64,000 nucleotides of DNA, taken from Sediminispirochaeta smaragdinae DSM 11293 (GTDB lineage: Bacteria; Spirochaetota; Spirochaetia; DSM-16054; Sediminispirochaetaceae). The DNA is taken from assembly GCF_000143985.1 (NCBI RefSeq), contig NC_014364.1:1240001-1304000 (forward strand), in the 5' to 3' direction. The notes beneath the pieces were generated by a model. It had not been told where the DNA came from, did no database searches, and worked only from the letters and a program-made list of their open reading frames with translations. Below are positions 1 to 9,568 of this stretch, one piece after another. The position numbers and the translations under genes were made by a program. The stretch's first letter is position 1; every line of letters starts with the position of its first letter.

Positions 1-906
1 CTCATATTTACCGGACTCGGTTTCGCCGTTGCCAAACGGTGTGGGATGATCAACATCGGCGCAGAGGGGCAACTCTACATGGGCGGCCTTTTTGCCACCG
101 CCGTCGGGGTCTATTGGGATTTCCTGCCCCCCGGGATCCATCTGTTGGCTGCCCTTGCCGCCGGCGTTGTCGGAGGCGGGATGTGGGGCGCCCTTGCCGG
201 TTGGTTTAAGGTTCGTTTCGGTGCGAGCGAAATCATCACCACCATCATGCTCAATTATATCGCTAGCCTTTTTATCAGCTTTTTGGTGACCGGCCCCATG
301 AAGGAGCCCAAGGGAGAGTTTCCCCAGAGTTCCCAAATCGCCCATACGGCTCAGCTTCCCCGAATCCTGCCGGGAACGCGATTACACCTCGGCTTTATTG
401 TGGCCCTTCTTGCGCTTGCCTTTTTCTACTATTTTCTTTGGAAAACCGCCTCAGGCTACGAGATGAGGGTGGTGGGGATGAACCCGGAAGCGGCTCGCTA
501 TGCAGGAATGAACACTGCCAAAAGCAGTCTTCTTGCCATGTTTATGGCCGGGGGCTTCTCGGGCCTGGCCGGTGCCACGGAAATCCTCGGTGTCCAGTTC
601 AGGCTCTTTCAGAATTTCTCGCCCGGATACGGTTTCGACGGAATTGCCGTTGCCTTGTTGGGGCGGAACACCCCGATTGGTATTTTCCTTTCCGGCCTTT
701 TATTCGGCATGTTGCGGGCCGGGGCAAATATGATGCAGATGCTGGCCAAGGTTCCCGTTTCCGTTATTTCGATCATGCAGGCCTTTGTCATTCTTTTTGT
801 GGTTGGGCGGAGCTTTTTCGAGACACGGAAGAGTAGGGTGAATATCCTTGAATCGGAGTCTGAATCCGACCTCGAGGCAGAAGTGGGCGAGGGAGACAGG
901 GTATGA
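1..906 (+). CDS. ABC transporter permease, nucleoside/simple-sugar type (5' end outside window)
   Basis: Membrane permease of the BPD_transp_2 family, the NupP/YufP side of nucleoside ABC importers. The frame is open from base 1, so the true start lies upstream; the ATG at 46 sits inside the family motif (GMINIGAEGQLY) and is not the start. Several hydrophobic membrane segments and the ASEIITTIMLNY and GMNPEAARYAGM cytoplasmic motifs are visible. The C-terminus is an acidic tail. It overlaps the next permease by four bases (ATGA), so the two are probably translationally coupled. Together with the downstream second permease and double ATPase it forms one importer; the lipoprotein binding component should lie upstream. 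The substrate could be a nucleoside or another simple sugar compound; sequence alone does not decide. Confidence 0.9.
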   Translation, partial: LIFTGLGFAVAKRCGMINIGAEGQLYMGGLFATAVGVYWDFLPPGIHLLAALAAGVVGGGMWGALAGWFKVRFGASEIITTIMLNYIASLFISFLVTGPMKEPKGEFPQSSQIAHTAQLPRILPGTRLHLGFIVALLALAFFYYFLWKTASGYEMRVVGMNPEAARYAGMNTAKSSLLAMFMAGGFSGLAGATEILGVQFRLFQNFSPGYGFDGIAVALLGRNTPIGIFLSGLLFGMLRAGANMMQMLAKVPVSVISIMQAFVILFVVGRSFFETRKSRVNILESESESDLEAEVGEGDRV

Positions 907-1820
907 TGGAGTGGATATTTGAATTCATAGCCGCCGATCTGCGTACCATGACGCCGATTCTTCTTGCTGCCCTCGGTATGGCCTTCAGCGAACGGGCCGG
1001 TTCGGTCAATATCGGCGCCGAAGGCATCATGCTGATCGGAGCACTGGCAGGGGCTGCCGGCTCCTTTCTTTTCGGCAGCATCTGGGCCGGCGCCTTTGTG
1101 GCCATGGCAAGCGGGGCCCTTATTGCGCTTCTGTTTGCCTATCTTACGGTCACCCTCTACGCCGACCAGATTGTCGTCGGTGCCGGCTTAAATGTCCTGG
1201 GACTCGGTCTGAGTACAAGCATTGCAAGGGTCCTTTTCGGGGTTAATACTACTCCGCCACAGCTTGACGCCTATAAGATTGTCCCCATTCCCTTGCTTGA
1301 AAAGATCCCTCTGCTTGGCCCCGCCCTTTTTCAACAAAAACTGTTGGTCTATGTTGCCATAGTCTTGGTCCCTATCGTCCATTTTATTCTCTTTCGAACC
1401 AACATGGGCTTGAAAATACGGGCAGTGGGCGAGCATCCACAGGCTTGTGATACCCTTGGTATCAATGTCTACCGAACCCGCTATGCAACGCTTATCATCA
1501 GCGGGGTTTTTCTCGGCCTTGCAGGATCCTATGTAAGTTTGGGACTTTTGAGTTTTTTCACCGAGAACATGATATCGGGGCGCGGTTTTATTGCTCTGGC
1601 TGCGGTGGTGTTCGGAAAGTGGAAGCCAAAGGGCATTCTTTTTGCCGCCCTGCTCTTTGGGGCTGGGGATGCCCTTCAGTTTAGGCTGCAGGCCTCAGGG
1701 ACGGAAATCCCCTATCAATTTTTGCTAATGGTGCCCTATGTCCTTACGATAGCGGCGCTGATTGGTCTGGTCGGTAAGGCCAAGGGACCTGCGGCCAGGG
1801 GCAAGCCCTATTTAAAATGA
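903..1820 (+). CDS. ABC transporter permease, nucleoside/simple-sugar type (second permease)
   Basis: A 305-residue multi-spanning BPD_transp_2 permease, the NupQ/YufQ-like partner of the preceding permease. The family motif SVNIGAEGIMLIGA is near residues 35-48, and a cytoplasmic loop GEHPQACDTLGINV around residues 180-193 is the usual coupling region. The start at 903 overlaps the upstream stop; ATG codons at 903 and 906 are both possible, with a purine-rich stretch (GAGGGAGACAGG) just upstream. The stop is 16 bases before the ATPase gene, so all three are one operon. A heterodimeric permease pair plus a double ATPase is the standard architecture of nucleoside importers such as B. subtilis NupNOPQ. 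No ion or sugar specificity can be read from the sequence. Confidence 0.9.
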   Translation: MMEWIFEFIAADLRTMTPILLAALGMAFSERAGSVNIGAEGIMLIGALAGAAGSFLFGSIWAGAFVAMASGALIALLFAYLTVTLYADQIVVGAGLNVLGLGLSTSIARVLFGVNTTPPQLDAYKIVPIPLLEKIPLLGPALFQQKLLVYVAIVLVPIVHFILFRTNMGLKIRAVGEHPQACDTLGINVYRTRYATLIISGVFLGLAGSYVSLGLLSFFTENMISGRGFIALAAVVFGKWKPKGILFAALLFGAGDALQFRLQASGTEIPYQFLLMVPYVLTIAALIGLVGKAKGPAARGKPYLK

Positions 1821-1836
1821 AACAGAGAGGTAGAGT

Positions 1837-3372
1837 ATGAGTCCGGTTCTTGAGATGAACGGAATCGTTAAACGCTTTCCCGGGGTCCTTGCCAACGATC
1901 ATGTCGACCTCCGAGTGGAAAAGGGTGAGGTGCATGCCCTGCTCGGGGAAAATGGGGCGGGGAAGTCGACCCTGATGAATGTACTTTACGGCATGTATGA
2001 GGCCGACGAAGGAGATATTCGCTTTAAAGATCAAGAGGTGCATGTTAAGGGGCCCGGGGATGCTATCGCTCTCGGTATTGGTATGGTTCATCAGCATTTT
2101 ATGCTCGTTCCTGCCCTTACCGTGGTCGAAAATGTGATTCTCGGTATGAAGGATAACGGCAGGGTCCTCGATCTTAAAGCGGCCGCCGAGAAGATTACCG
2201 CCCTTGCAGAACGCTACACAATGAAAATCGAACCCTTTACCCTTGTCGGTCAGATGAGCGTAGGACAGCAGCAGCGCCTGGAGATTCTGAAGGCCCTCTA
2301 TCGAGGTGCCGAATTACTGATTCTGGACGAGCCGACAGCGGTGCTTACCCCACAAGAGGTAAAAGGTCTGTTCAATATGATTGGGGCCTTTACCTCGGAA
2401 GGGCGTACCGTCATCTTCATCAGCCACAAGTTGAAAGAGGTCATGGCCATAAGCGATCGGGTTACGGTGCTGCGCTCTGGCAAGGTGGCCCATACCCTTC
2501 ATACCTCGGATACCGATCCGAAGGAGTTGGCCCGTCTTATGGTCGGTAGAGAGATCGACCTTTCCTGTGAGAAATTTTCCTGTGCCGACAACAGAGAGGT
2601 ACTTCGTATGGAAAGGGTCTGCGCCGAGAACGAAAAGGGTATGGCCATCTTAAAGGAGCTTAACCTTACGATACGCGAAGGGGAAATCCTTGGGGTTGCA
2701 GGGGTAGATGGAAATGGGCAGGATGAACTCGCCGAGGTGCTTACGGGGCTGCGTCGGGTCACATCCGGTACCATCACCATGAATGAAAAGGATATCACCA
2801 ACGCCTCTTGCCGTCATATCCTCAATCAGGGAGTCAGCCACATCCCCGCCGACCGCCAGCTTCGGGGGATGATCGGCGACATGAACGTTGTCGAGAATTT
2901 GCTGCTCATGCGGTATCACGATCGCCCGTTTGCAAAGCCCTTTCATCTTGATTGGAAGCGCATAGAACACCGTGCCGAGACCCTTGTCAAGGAGTTTCAG
3001 GTCAAGACACCCGGTATTAAGGTTCCGATGGCAACCCTCTCCGGGGGAAACCAGCAGAAGGTTGTTCTCGGCAGGGAGATCGAGCGGAATCCGAAGCTAC
3101 TGGTTGCGATGCACCCTGTCCGGGGACTGGATATCGGCGCCACGGAATATATCCACAAGCGAATCATTGAACAGCGTGATCGCGGTTGTGCCATTCTCCT
3201 CATATCGACGGAACTGGAAGAGATTCTTGAGCTCTCCGATCGGATTGTTGTCATGTATGAGGGGGAGATCATGGGGAGTGTGGACTGTTCCTGTGTTACC
3301 ATTGAACAGCTTGGCTTGATGATGGCCGGACATCGCTGGGAAGAGGTTGCCGGCGAAAAGTCCGAAGGATGA
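1837..3372 (+). CDS. ABC transporter double ATP-binding protein, nucleoside/sugar type
   Basis: A 511-residue ATPase with two nucleotide-binding domains in tandem, as in RbsA/NupO proteins, powering the two permeases just upstream. Domain 1 has a normal Walker A (GENGAGKST, about residues 37-45), signature SVGQQQRLE and Walker B LLILDEPTAVLT. Domain 2 is degenerate: the P-loop reads GVDGNGQDEL, and the Walker B region reads LLVAMHPVRGLD, lacking the usual Asp-Glu pair although the signature LSGGNQQK is intact. Degeneracy of the second site is normal in this family, so only site 1 is likely to hydrolyse ATP. The start has an AGAGAGG-like ribosome site 5' of ATG 1837. The next gene begins 78 bases later and may be cotranscribed. 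Confidence 0.93.
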   Translation: MSPVLEMNGIVKRFPGVLANDHVDLRVEKGEVHALLGENGAGKSTLMNVLYGMYEADEGDIRFKDQEVHVKGPGDAIALGIGMVHQHFMLVPALTVVENVILGMKDNGRVLDLKAAAEKITALAERYTMKIEPFTLVGQMSVGQQQRLEILKALYRGAELLILDEPTAVLTPQEVKGLFNMIGAFTSEGRTVIFISHKLKEVMAISDRVTVLRSGKVAHTLHTSDTDPKELARLMVGREIDLSCEKFSCADNREVLRMERVCAENEKGMAILKELNLTIREGEILGVAGVDGNGQDELAEVLTGLRRVTSGTITMNEKDITNASCRHILNQGVSHIPADRQLRGMIGDMNVVENLLLMRYHDRPFAKPFHLDWKRIEHRAETLVKEFQVKTPGIKVPMATLSGGNQQKVVLGREIERNPKLLVAMHPVRGLDIGATEYIHKRIIEQRDRGCAILLISTELEEILELSDRIVVMYEGEIMGSVDCSCVTIEQLGLMMAGHRWEEVAGEKSEG

Positions 3373-3450
3373 TCCCGATACAAGCCGGCCGCAGCTTGAT
3401 TTTGCTTGTTAATCGTTTTACTGTTTCGTATTGTGAAGGAGGGACATTGT

Positions 3451-4116
3451 ATGGCGAAGATTCTTGGTATTTGCGGGAGCCCCCGAAACGGGGCAACGGA
3501 ATACGCATTGAAAGAAGCCTTGAAAGCAGCCGAATCGGTCGACGGCATAGAGACCGAATTCTGGACCATAAGGGGAAAGAAAATTCGCCCTTGTATCCAC
3601 TGTGATACCTGCATAAAAAAGAAGACGATGTGCGTGATAGCCGATGATCTGAAAGAGCTCGAAGCCCCCTTCCTTGAGGCCGATGGCCTACTTATCGCCT
3701 CTCCCGTCTATGACATGGGAATAACAAGCCAGTTGACCGCCCTTTTCAACCGTCTGCGGCCCATCTATCTCGTCCATCCCGGAAAATTGCGAGGCAAGCC
3801 TGGTGCGGCTCTTACCAGCGGCGGAACCCGCCATGGCGGTCAGGAGTTCACACTGCAGATCATTCATAACTTCTATCTGATGCATGAGATGTTTGCCTTT
3901 GGAGGACTGGGCGGTTGCTATAACGGTGGTACCATCTGGTCCAAAGACCGAAAGGCCGAAGGTGCTCGGGAAGATACCGTCGGTATGGATACTGTCCGCA
4001 GGGTGGGGCAGGGGCTTGCCGAGGCCGTTCTGGTTACCAGCCACGGAAGAGCATGGTATGAGAAGACCTTTGCTCCCATAAAGGAAGAGGACGCCTCACC
4101 CTTACGGGACCACTAA
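3451..4116 (+). CDS. NADPH-dependent FMN reductase / iron-sulfur flavoprotein
   Basis: A 221-residue flavodoxin-fold protein of the iron-sulfur flavoprotein type. The N-terminus MAKILGICGSPRNGATEYAL is the FMN phosphate-binding loop, followed by a cysteine cluster (CIHCDTCIKKKTMC, about residues 49-62) that typically binds a 4Fe-4S centre, and SPVYDMGITSQL. The start is ATG 3451 because a strong GGAGGG site lies eight bases upstream; an upstream in-frame codon at 3406 has none. It may act as an electron-transfer or quinone/oxygen-detoxifying flavoprotein; the physiological partner is unknown. It follows the nucleoside transporter on the same strand and ends in a four-base convergent overlap with the sensor kinase gene, leaving no room for a conventional terminator between them. 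Confidence 0.85.
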   Translation: MAKILGICGSPRNGATEYALKEALKAAESVDGIETEFWTIRGKKIRPCIHCDTCIKKKTMCVIADDLKELEAPFLEADGLLIASPVYDMGITSQLTALFNRLRPIYLVHPGKLRGKPGAALTSGGTRHGGQEFTLQIIHNFYLMHEMFAFGGLGGCYNGGTIWSKDRKAEGAREDTVGMDTVRRVGQGLAEAVLVTSHGRAWYEKTFAPIKEEDASPLRDH

Positions 4117-5708
4117 ATCTCGATGTCGATTATCACTTTGGGTTGCGGGCTATTAGCGAAGCTAAGGCTGCCGCCATGCTGCTGGGCAAGAGCGTTGACC
4201 ATGGTCAATCCGAAGCTCTTCTCTCCCTGAAGGACGGAGTCGGGAAAGCCGGGGCCGTTGTCCGTAACCTCAATCCTCAACCGATTTCCCTCCTGCTTCT
4301 TGATGCTAAGGGATATATCGACTATACCGTTTTCGTCTCCGGCATATTTTAGGGAATTGGTCACCAGCTCGTTGATAATAATGCCGATGGCGATGGCCTT
4401 TTGCCTCTGGCAGGTGATTTCGTCGATGGTGGTGTGTAACTGAAGCTCCTTACCGGATAGCCCTGTTCTGAGATTTTGTAACAGCCCACGGGCAAAAAAG
4501 GGAAGGTCGACCGATGAATAGTCGTCGGCGGCCTGGTAGAGGTATTCGTAGATCTTACTCATGGTCAAAATAGAACCCTGGGCATCGTGGAGAATTTCTT
4601 TTATCTTGGGATCATTGCTTTGGCTTTCGCGGATTGCAAGAAAGGATTGAACCATGTTGAGGTCGTTTTTTACCCGATGATGCACCTCCCGAACCAGCAG
4701 ATTAATCTCGCTTGTCCGCTCATCTACGAGACGACTAAGTTCTTCTGTTTCGGCAAGCGTCCTTCCCGATAGGAATCTCAAGGCAAGAATACTGAAGGCC
4801 AGTGCAATGATTCCGAGTGAAAAGATCACTGTGGCAAAAAGGCGACTCTGGCGTATGGATTCATGAAGCAGTTCATCTTCATCTCTTGCAACCAGCAGAT
4901 ACCAGTGATTGGTGATATGATACAGTTCGCCACGCTGCTCGACTCCCTGAAGAGAAAAGTGCAACTGACTCTTATGATTGAGGGGCTTTGGCAGGACTCC
5001 CCGTATGATGGGTTCCACATCCGTAAAACGGTAAGCCGTAAATCCGCTATTGGCGATGGGGGTCAGGCCCTCGCCCTCCGAGAAAAGAACGCTTTTCAGC
5101 CCTTTGGTGGCAAGGCTTGCCATCTGAAGTGTTTGGTTGAGTGCCTTCAATGAGATTGCCACCAGATCGAATCCTGCAAGGCCGAAGGAAGGGTCTGTGA
5201 TGGGAAGCATGATGAAAAATACGGGGTGATCATCAATCACCCCTGTCTCGGAAAGGATGAGAGTCTTCTCCGGATCAAAGTCGAGCGGAGGAAATTCTTC
5301 CTTATTCAGTCCTGCTCCGGTAATGGGAAAACCATCTGGTTGAAACCGATAGACTCCGGCAATTTCCGGGCTGGACAGGACTGCATCTTCTAATTTGGGA
5401 CGGGCAAATGTGATGTATGATTCAAGACTTCGTTTCCCTTCCCGAAGTGCAATCAGCTCCTCCCTGATCCTTGTTCTGCTTGGAATCTGGGCGGCGATTT
5501 GACTGCTCTGGTAGAGAAAAGAGTCGACGGCGTTACGGACCAACTCGCTTCTTGTCTGAAATTCGTGAAGGTCCCGTTCTATAAGTGCCGATCTGACGGG
5601 TCCGAAAAGTATTCCCATGAGAGCCGCCAGAAACAAAAAAAGAAGGAGAACCGTGAATCGCAGAATGGAAAGCTGGTTTTTTCTCGCTTGTTCCCACTTT
5701 GAATTCAT
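4113..5708 (-). CDS. Membrane-bound sensor histidine kinase, HisKA_2 family
   Basis: A 531-residue sensor kinase. Residues 16-36 are a first membrane segment; about 40-285 form an extracytoplasmic sensor region (probably Cache-like); about 290-312 are a second membrane segment. The kinase core begins with EVHHRVKNDL (His343/His344), the HisKA_2 phosphoacceptor box, followed by an HATPase_c domain with NELVTNSLKYAG (N box), DNGPGF (G1 box) and GEKSFGLTMV. No response regulator is next to it; the nearest receiver domain is inside the divergent hybrid kinase, a possible but unproven partner. The only good promoter sits about nine bases before the ATG and there is little ribosome-site signal, so the message may be nearly leaderless. 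The signal sensed is unknown. Confidence 0.88.
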   Translation of the reverse strand: MNSKWEQARKNQLSILRFTVLLLFLFLAALMGILFGPVRSALIERDLHEFQTRSELVRNAVDSFLYQSSQIAAQIPSRTRIREELIALREGKRSLESYITFARPKLEDAVLSSPEIAGVYRFQPDGFPITGAGLNKEEFPPLDFDPEKTLILSETGVIDDHPVFFIMLPITDPSFGLAGFDLVAISLKALNQTLQMASLATKGLKSVLFSEGEGLTPIANSGFTAYRFTDVEPIIRGVLPKPLNHKSQLHFSLQGVEQRGELYHITNHWYLLVARDEDELLHESIRQSRLFATVIFSLGIIALAFSILALRFLSGRTLAETEELSRLVDERTSEINLLVREVHHRVKNDLNMVQSFLAIRESQSNDPKIKEILHDAQGSILTMSKIYEYLYQAADDYSSVDLPFFARGLLQNLRTGLSGKELQLHTTIDEITCQRQKAIAIGIIINELVTNSLKYAGDENGIVDISLSIKKQEGNRLRIEVTDNGPGFPDSVLQGEKSFGLTMVNALAQQHGGSLSFANSPQPKVIIDIEI

Positions 5709-5716
5709 ATAGCCTA

Positions 5717-5745
5717 AGTGTAGGAAATCCCGATTTGGAAATCAA
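5717..5745 (-). promoter_or_regulatory. Predicted promoter of the HisKA_2 kinase
   Basis: On the minus strand TTGATT (5745-5740), a 17-base spacer and TACACT (5722-5717). The start codon begins at 5708, only nine bases after the -10 element, so the predicted transcript has a 5' leader of about two or three bases. Confidence 0.5.
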
Positions 5746-5785
5746 TTTCTCTCATAATGGATATACTGATTTTCCCATGTTTTTC

Positions 5786-5814
5786 TTGATCAGTCGGCCT
5801 ATTCGCCCTATAAT
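5786..5814 (+). promoter_or_regulatory. Predicted promoter of the hybrid propeller kinase
   Basis: TTGATC (5786-5791), a 17-base spacer and a perfect TATAAT (5809-5814). The first usable start codon (GTG 5824) is ten bases after the -10 element, so transcription would begin within a few bases of the start codon. Confidence 0.6.
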
Positions 5815-5823
5815 CGCCTTAGA

Positions 5824-8800
5824 GTGATTAGAGATATACACCGGATATTACTATTTTTGCTATTTTTGTATTCCGGCTTCCTGCTTCATGGCTTGGATCT
5901 GCCACGGCAGATTCGTTTTGATCCATTGACGACCAGGGAGGGGCTGAGTAGCTCTTCCGTCTCCGGCATCCTTCAGGACAAGGATGGGATTATCTGGATC
6001 GCCACTCAGGCGGGTCTGAATCGATACGATGGATACTCTTTCACCTATTATGAAAATGATCCCTTCAATCGAAACTCTCTCTCTCATAATCTGATTCAAA
6101 CGACCTATCTTGATGAGGCCGGTATCATCTGGCTCGGTACATACGGTGGTTTGAATCGTTTCGATCCCAAAAGCGGAGATTTCGATGCCTACATTCATGA
6201 CGCCCGGCGTCCCGATTCTCTCAGCAATAATGTTGTCGTGGCCATCACACGGGACAGAGACGGAAACCTTTGGGTCGGTACGCTTGACGGCTTAAATCGA
6301 CTCGACACGAAAACCGGAAGCTTTACCCGCTATTATCCCGATCCCGATGATCCCTCCTCCGTTCCCGATAAAGTGATCAGAACACTCCTTGTCGACGATT
6401 TCGGCCAGTTGTGGATTGGCAGTTACGGCGGGCTTTCCCGCTACCTCCCGGAAACGGATGCCTTTGAACAGATTCCGATCGACACTGCAGGAGACGGCAA
6501 TGGCCTGCTCTCTCCTTATGTCATGTCCTTGTGTAGGAATAATGAGGACTCATCGTCGATTTTTGTCGGAACCTGGGACGGAGGCATAAGCTCTTTGGAT
6601 GTAGCAAACGGCCGAATACATCATTATCCCATTCCTTCGGAGATGCTTTATCAGATAATGAACGACTCCAAGGGGCGTATTTGGGCCGCGACCTGGGGCG
6701 ATGGACTTATTGTCCTCAATCCGGAGAACGGAGAGACGATCCAATACCGCGACAAAGAATATGCGGTGGAGCAGAAGGGGCTGAGCCACAATGTTGTCTA
6801 CTCTCTCTTCGAGGATGACTCCGGTATCATCTGGATAGGGACAAATGGGGGTGGGGTCAACAAGTATGTCGAATGGTCGAACCGGTATCGCTTTATTGTC
6901 AATGAATCGGGGAATCCCAACTCACTGAGCGAGGGAAAGGTAACCTCAATCCTGGAAGATGAAGACGGCAGCCTCTGGATCGGTGTGTATTCCGGCGGTC
7001 TCAACCACTATGATCCTGCTACCGGTATGGTTCGCCGTTATAGCTTCGACAAGGAAGATACCCATAGCCTCAGCGACAATATTGTCAACGTACTTTTTCG
7101 CGATAGGGAGGATCATCTCTGGATCGGTACCAACGACGGACTAAATCGCTATCTTCCCGATAGTGACACGTTCGAACGCGTATATGCCGATGGTAGTGAT
7201 CGAACACCGCCGGAGAGCATCATCTATACCATGGCCGAAGACCGTAAGGGAAATCTCTGGATTGGAACAAACTCTTCGGGGGCTGCTGTCAAAAAGGCCG
7301 GAGAAGAGCGTTTTATCAACTATGCCTATGATGCTGCTGACCCCGGAAGCCTGAGCGACAATCTGGTCAGGACGGTCTTTGAGGATAGCTATGGGATACT
7401 ATGGATTGGCACCAATAACGGCCTGAACCGTTATCATGCCAATACAGGAACCTTTTCCCGCTACTATCATGATCCCGACCAACCGCAAACCTTGAGCAGT
7501 GACAATATCAGAGTGATCCTTGAAGATTCTTCCGGTACCCTTTGGATCGCAACTGCCGGAGGGGGCTTGAATCGCTATAACCGCAAAGATGATTCCTTTT
7601 CCGCAGTTTCCCGAAAGGATGGACTTCTTAGTAACCACATACTCGCCATGGTTGAACGAAATCCCGGTGAGTTGTGGCTCAGCACGAATCGAGGCTTATG
7701 CATCTATAATGTGGAGCAGGGGACCTTCCGCACAATAGATGCCGAAAACGGCCTTCTGACCAGCGAACTCACCACCGGCCTTACCCTCGGCCGGTCGGAA
7801 AACCTCTATGTCGGCGGGGTTCGCGGCGTTACCATCATCGACCGTGAAGATACCGCGGGGGATCCTTATATCCCTCCGCTAGTAGTGACGCACTTTGAGG
7901 TCCTCGGCGAAGAACGCAAGCTCCTGAAGTCCGGAGAGAAGAGCTATGAGGAGCTTCTCCTTTCACCTTCCGACAAGCTTTTCTCTCTCCAGGTCGCTGC
8001 ACTTGACTATTCCTCGCCGGAAAGAAATCAGTATGCATTTATGCTTGAAGGCTTTGATGATTCCCTCATCTACTCTGGCACCCGTAACTATGTCCGTTAT
8101 ACAAACATTGATCCCGGTCGTTATACCCTAAGAATTATCGGGGCTGGCAGCAGAGGAAACTGGAATGAAACTGGCTTGACGATTCCTATACGGGTCCTTC
8201 CCCCCTGGTGGCTGAGTCATCCGGCCTTTGCCGCTTACCTGCTTGTTTCTCTTCTCTTCGTGCTTTTACTGGTTAACCATTACCGAATACGCCGTCAGCG
8301 CCTTGAAGAACGTTATGCGGAGCAGGAGCGAATCAACCGAGAACTCGATCAGAAGGTAAAGGAGCGAACCGCAGAGATTGAGAAGGCCCGGAAGGTCGCG
8401 GAGGAAGCGACAAAGGCCAAGAGTCTCTTTCTTGCAAACATGAGCCACGAGATTCGTACCCCTCTGACGGGAATGCTTGGCATGTTTTCCCTGTTGGCAA
8501 AGACAAAGCTCAATCAGAACCAGCGCTCCTTCCTCGACTATTCACGCACTGCAGCAGAAAATCTGAATCAATTGGTGAATGATTTGTTGGATGTCGAGAG
8601 CATCGAATCAGGGACCCTGCCGCTGCATGAGACCCGTTTTGATCCTGAAAAGGCCCTTGCCTATGTCTACCATCTCTTTGAAGAGCGTGCAAAGGCTCAG
8701 GGGCTGGACTTCTTTCTGGATATTGAAGCCTCCGATCCCTCCTTAGAGGTACTTGGCGATCGAAACCGTTTCATACAGATCGTTACCAATCTTGTCTCCA

Positions 8801-9549
8801 ACGCCCTAAAGTATACCGAATCGGGCTCCATATCGCTAAAGCTAACCATTGCCCCGGCAGAACTTACTCAGGCAGAAGCGCAGAGAAGGCGGAGCTATAC
8901 TGTGACCGTATCCGATACCGGAATCGGAATCCCGAAGGATAAAACAGGCTCGATTTTTGAGAGCTTTACCCAGCTCGATACCGGATACGCAAAAAGTTCG
9001 AAAGGCGTGGGACTGGGCCTTGCCATCGTCAAACAGCTGGTCGATGCCATGGACGGAACCATTTCGGTGGAGAGCAGCCCCGGCGGCACATCTTTTACGG
9101 TCAGTCTTTCGTTTCCCGTTGCTCCCCCGCAGGAAGAAGCGGAAGAAACGGAGAGGACAACCGCATCGGATAACAACAGCGGTATCGGCAAAATCCTTGT
9201 CTGCGAAGACGAAGGCATCAACCGTTTCTATTTGGGAACGCTCCTTCAAAACAAAGGTTTTGCGGTCGATGTAGCGGCAAACGGGCGTGAGGCGGTTAGG
9301 CTGGCCGAAAGCAATGATTATTCGCTTATTTTGATGGACCTCGGTATGCCCGAGATCGACGGTCTTGAAGCGACCAGGATGATACGCGCGCAAGGAATTA
9401 CGGTACCGATCATTGCCCTTACCGCCCACTCATACAAGGAAGATATCGACAAGTGTCGTGAAGCCGGTATGGACGATTTCCTCGCAAAGCCGATCCTTGA
9501 GCCGCTGCTGTTTAAAAAGATCAGGACCTGGATCGGTGACAAGACATAA
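5824..9549 (+). CDS. Hybrid two-component sensor with beta-propeller sensor (HTCS-like): kinase plus receiver
   Basis: A 1241-residue one-protein signalling system. After a signal-anchor-like N-terminus (about residues 7-23) come some fourteen two-component propeller repeats (recurring IWIGTxxGLNRY) to about residue 690, a Y_Y_Y domain (about 700-790), one membrane helix (about 799-820), a coiled linker, HisKA (FLANMSHEIRTPL, His875), HATPase_c (NLVSNALKYTES, DTGIGIP, KGVGLGLAI) and a C-terminal receiver (LILMDLGMP, Asp1172). Unlike Bacteroides HTCS proteins it has no C-terminal AraC DNA-binding domain, so it needs a downstream partner. The periplasmic propellers suggest sensing of an oligosaccharide, but that is by analogy. 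GTG 5824 is the start that keeps the signal sequence; it has no clear ribosome site. Confidence 0.92.
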   Translation: MIRDIHRILLFLLFLYSGFLLHGLDLPRQIRFDPLTTREGLSSSSVSGILQDKDGIIWIATQAGLNRYDGYSFTYYENDPFNRNSLSHNLIQTTYLDEAGIIWLGTYGGLNRFDPKSGDFDAYIHDARRPDSLSNNVVVAITRDRDGNLWVGTLDGLNRLDTKTGSFTRYYPDPDDPSSVPDKVIRTLLVDDFGQLWIGSYGGLSRYLPETDAFEQIPIDTAGDGNGLLSPYVMSLCRNNEDSSSIFVGTWDGGISSLDVANGRIHHYPIPSEMLYQIMNDSKGRIWAATWGDGLIVLNPENGETIQYRDKEYAVEQKGLSHNVVYSLFEDDSGIIWIGTNGGGVNKYVEWSNRYRFIVNESGNPNSLSEGKVTSILEDEDGSLWIGVYSGGLNHYDPATGMVRRYSFDKEDTHSLSDNIVNVLFRDREDHLWIGTNDGLNRYLPDSDTFERVYADGSDRTPPESIIYTMAEDRKGNLWIGTNSSGAAVKKAGEERFINYAYDAADPGSLSDNLVRTVFEDSYGILWIGTNNGLNRYHANTGTFSRYYHDPDQPQTLSSDNIRVILEDSSGTLWIATAGGGLNRYNRKDDSFSAVSRKDGLLSNHILAMVERNPGELWLSTNRGLCIYNVEQGTFRTIDAENGLLTSELTTGLTLGRSENLYVGGVRGVTIIDREDTAGDPYIPPLVVTHFEVLGEERKLLKSGEKSYEELLLSPSDKLFSLQVAALDYSSPERNQYAFMLEGFDDSLIYSGTRNYVRYTNIDPGRYTLRIIGAGSRGNWNETGLTIPIRVLPPWWLSHPAFAAYLLVSLLFVLLLVNHYRIRRQRLEERYAEQERINRELDQKVKERTAEIEKARKVAEEATKAKSLFLANMSHEIRTPLTGMLGMFSLLAKTKLNQNQRSFLDYSRTAAENLNQLVNDLLDVESIESGTLPLHETRFDPEKALAYVYHLFEERAKAQGLDFFLDIEASDPSLEVLGDRNRFIQIVTNLVSNALKYTESGSISLKLTIAPAELTQAEAQRRRSYTVTVSDTGIGIPKDKTGSIFESFTQLDTGYAKSSKGVGLGLAIVKQLVDAMDGTISVESSPGGTSFTVSLSFPVAPPQEEAEETERTTASDNNSGIGKILVCEDEGINRFYLGTLLQNKGFAVDVAANGREAVRLAESNDYSLILMDLGMPEIDGLEATRMIRAQGITVPIIALTAHSYKEDIDKCREAGMDDFLAKPILEPLLFKKIRTWIGDKT

Positions 9550-9568
9550 ACTTCGAATTTGATGTTTT

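Noticed and set aside
8842-9429. Minus-strand open frame opposite the hybrid kinase receiver region
   Set aside because: Shadow of the kinase gene, whose motifs are complete on the plus strand.
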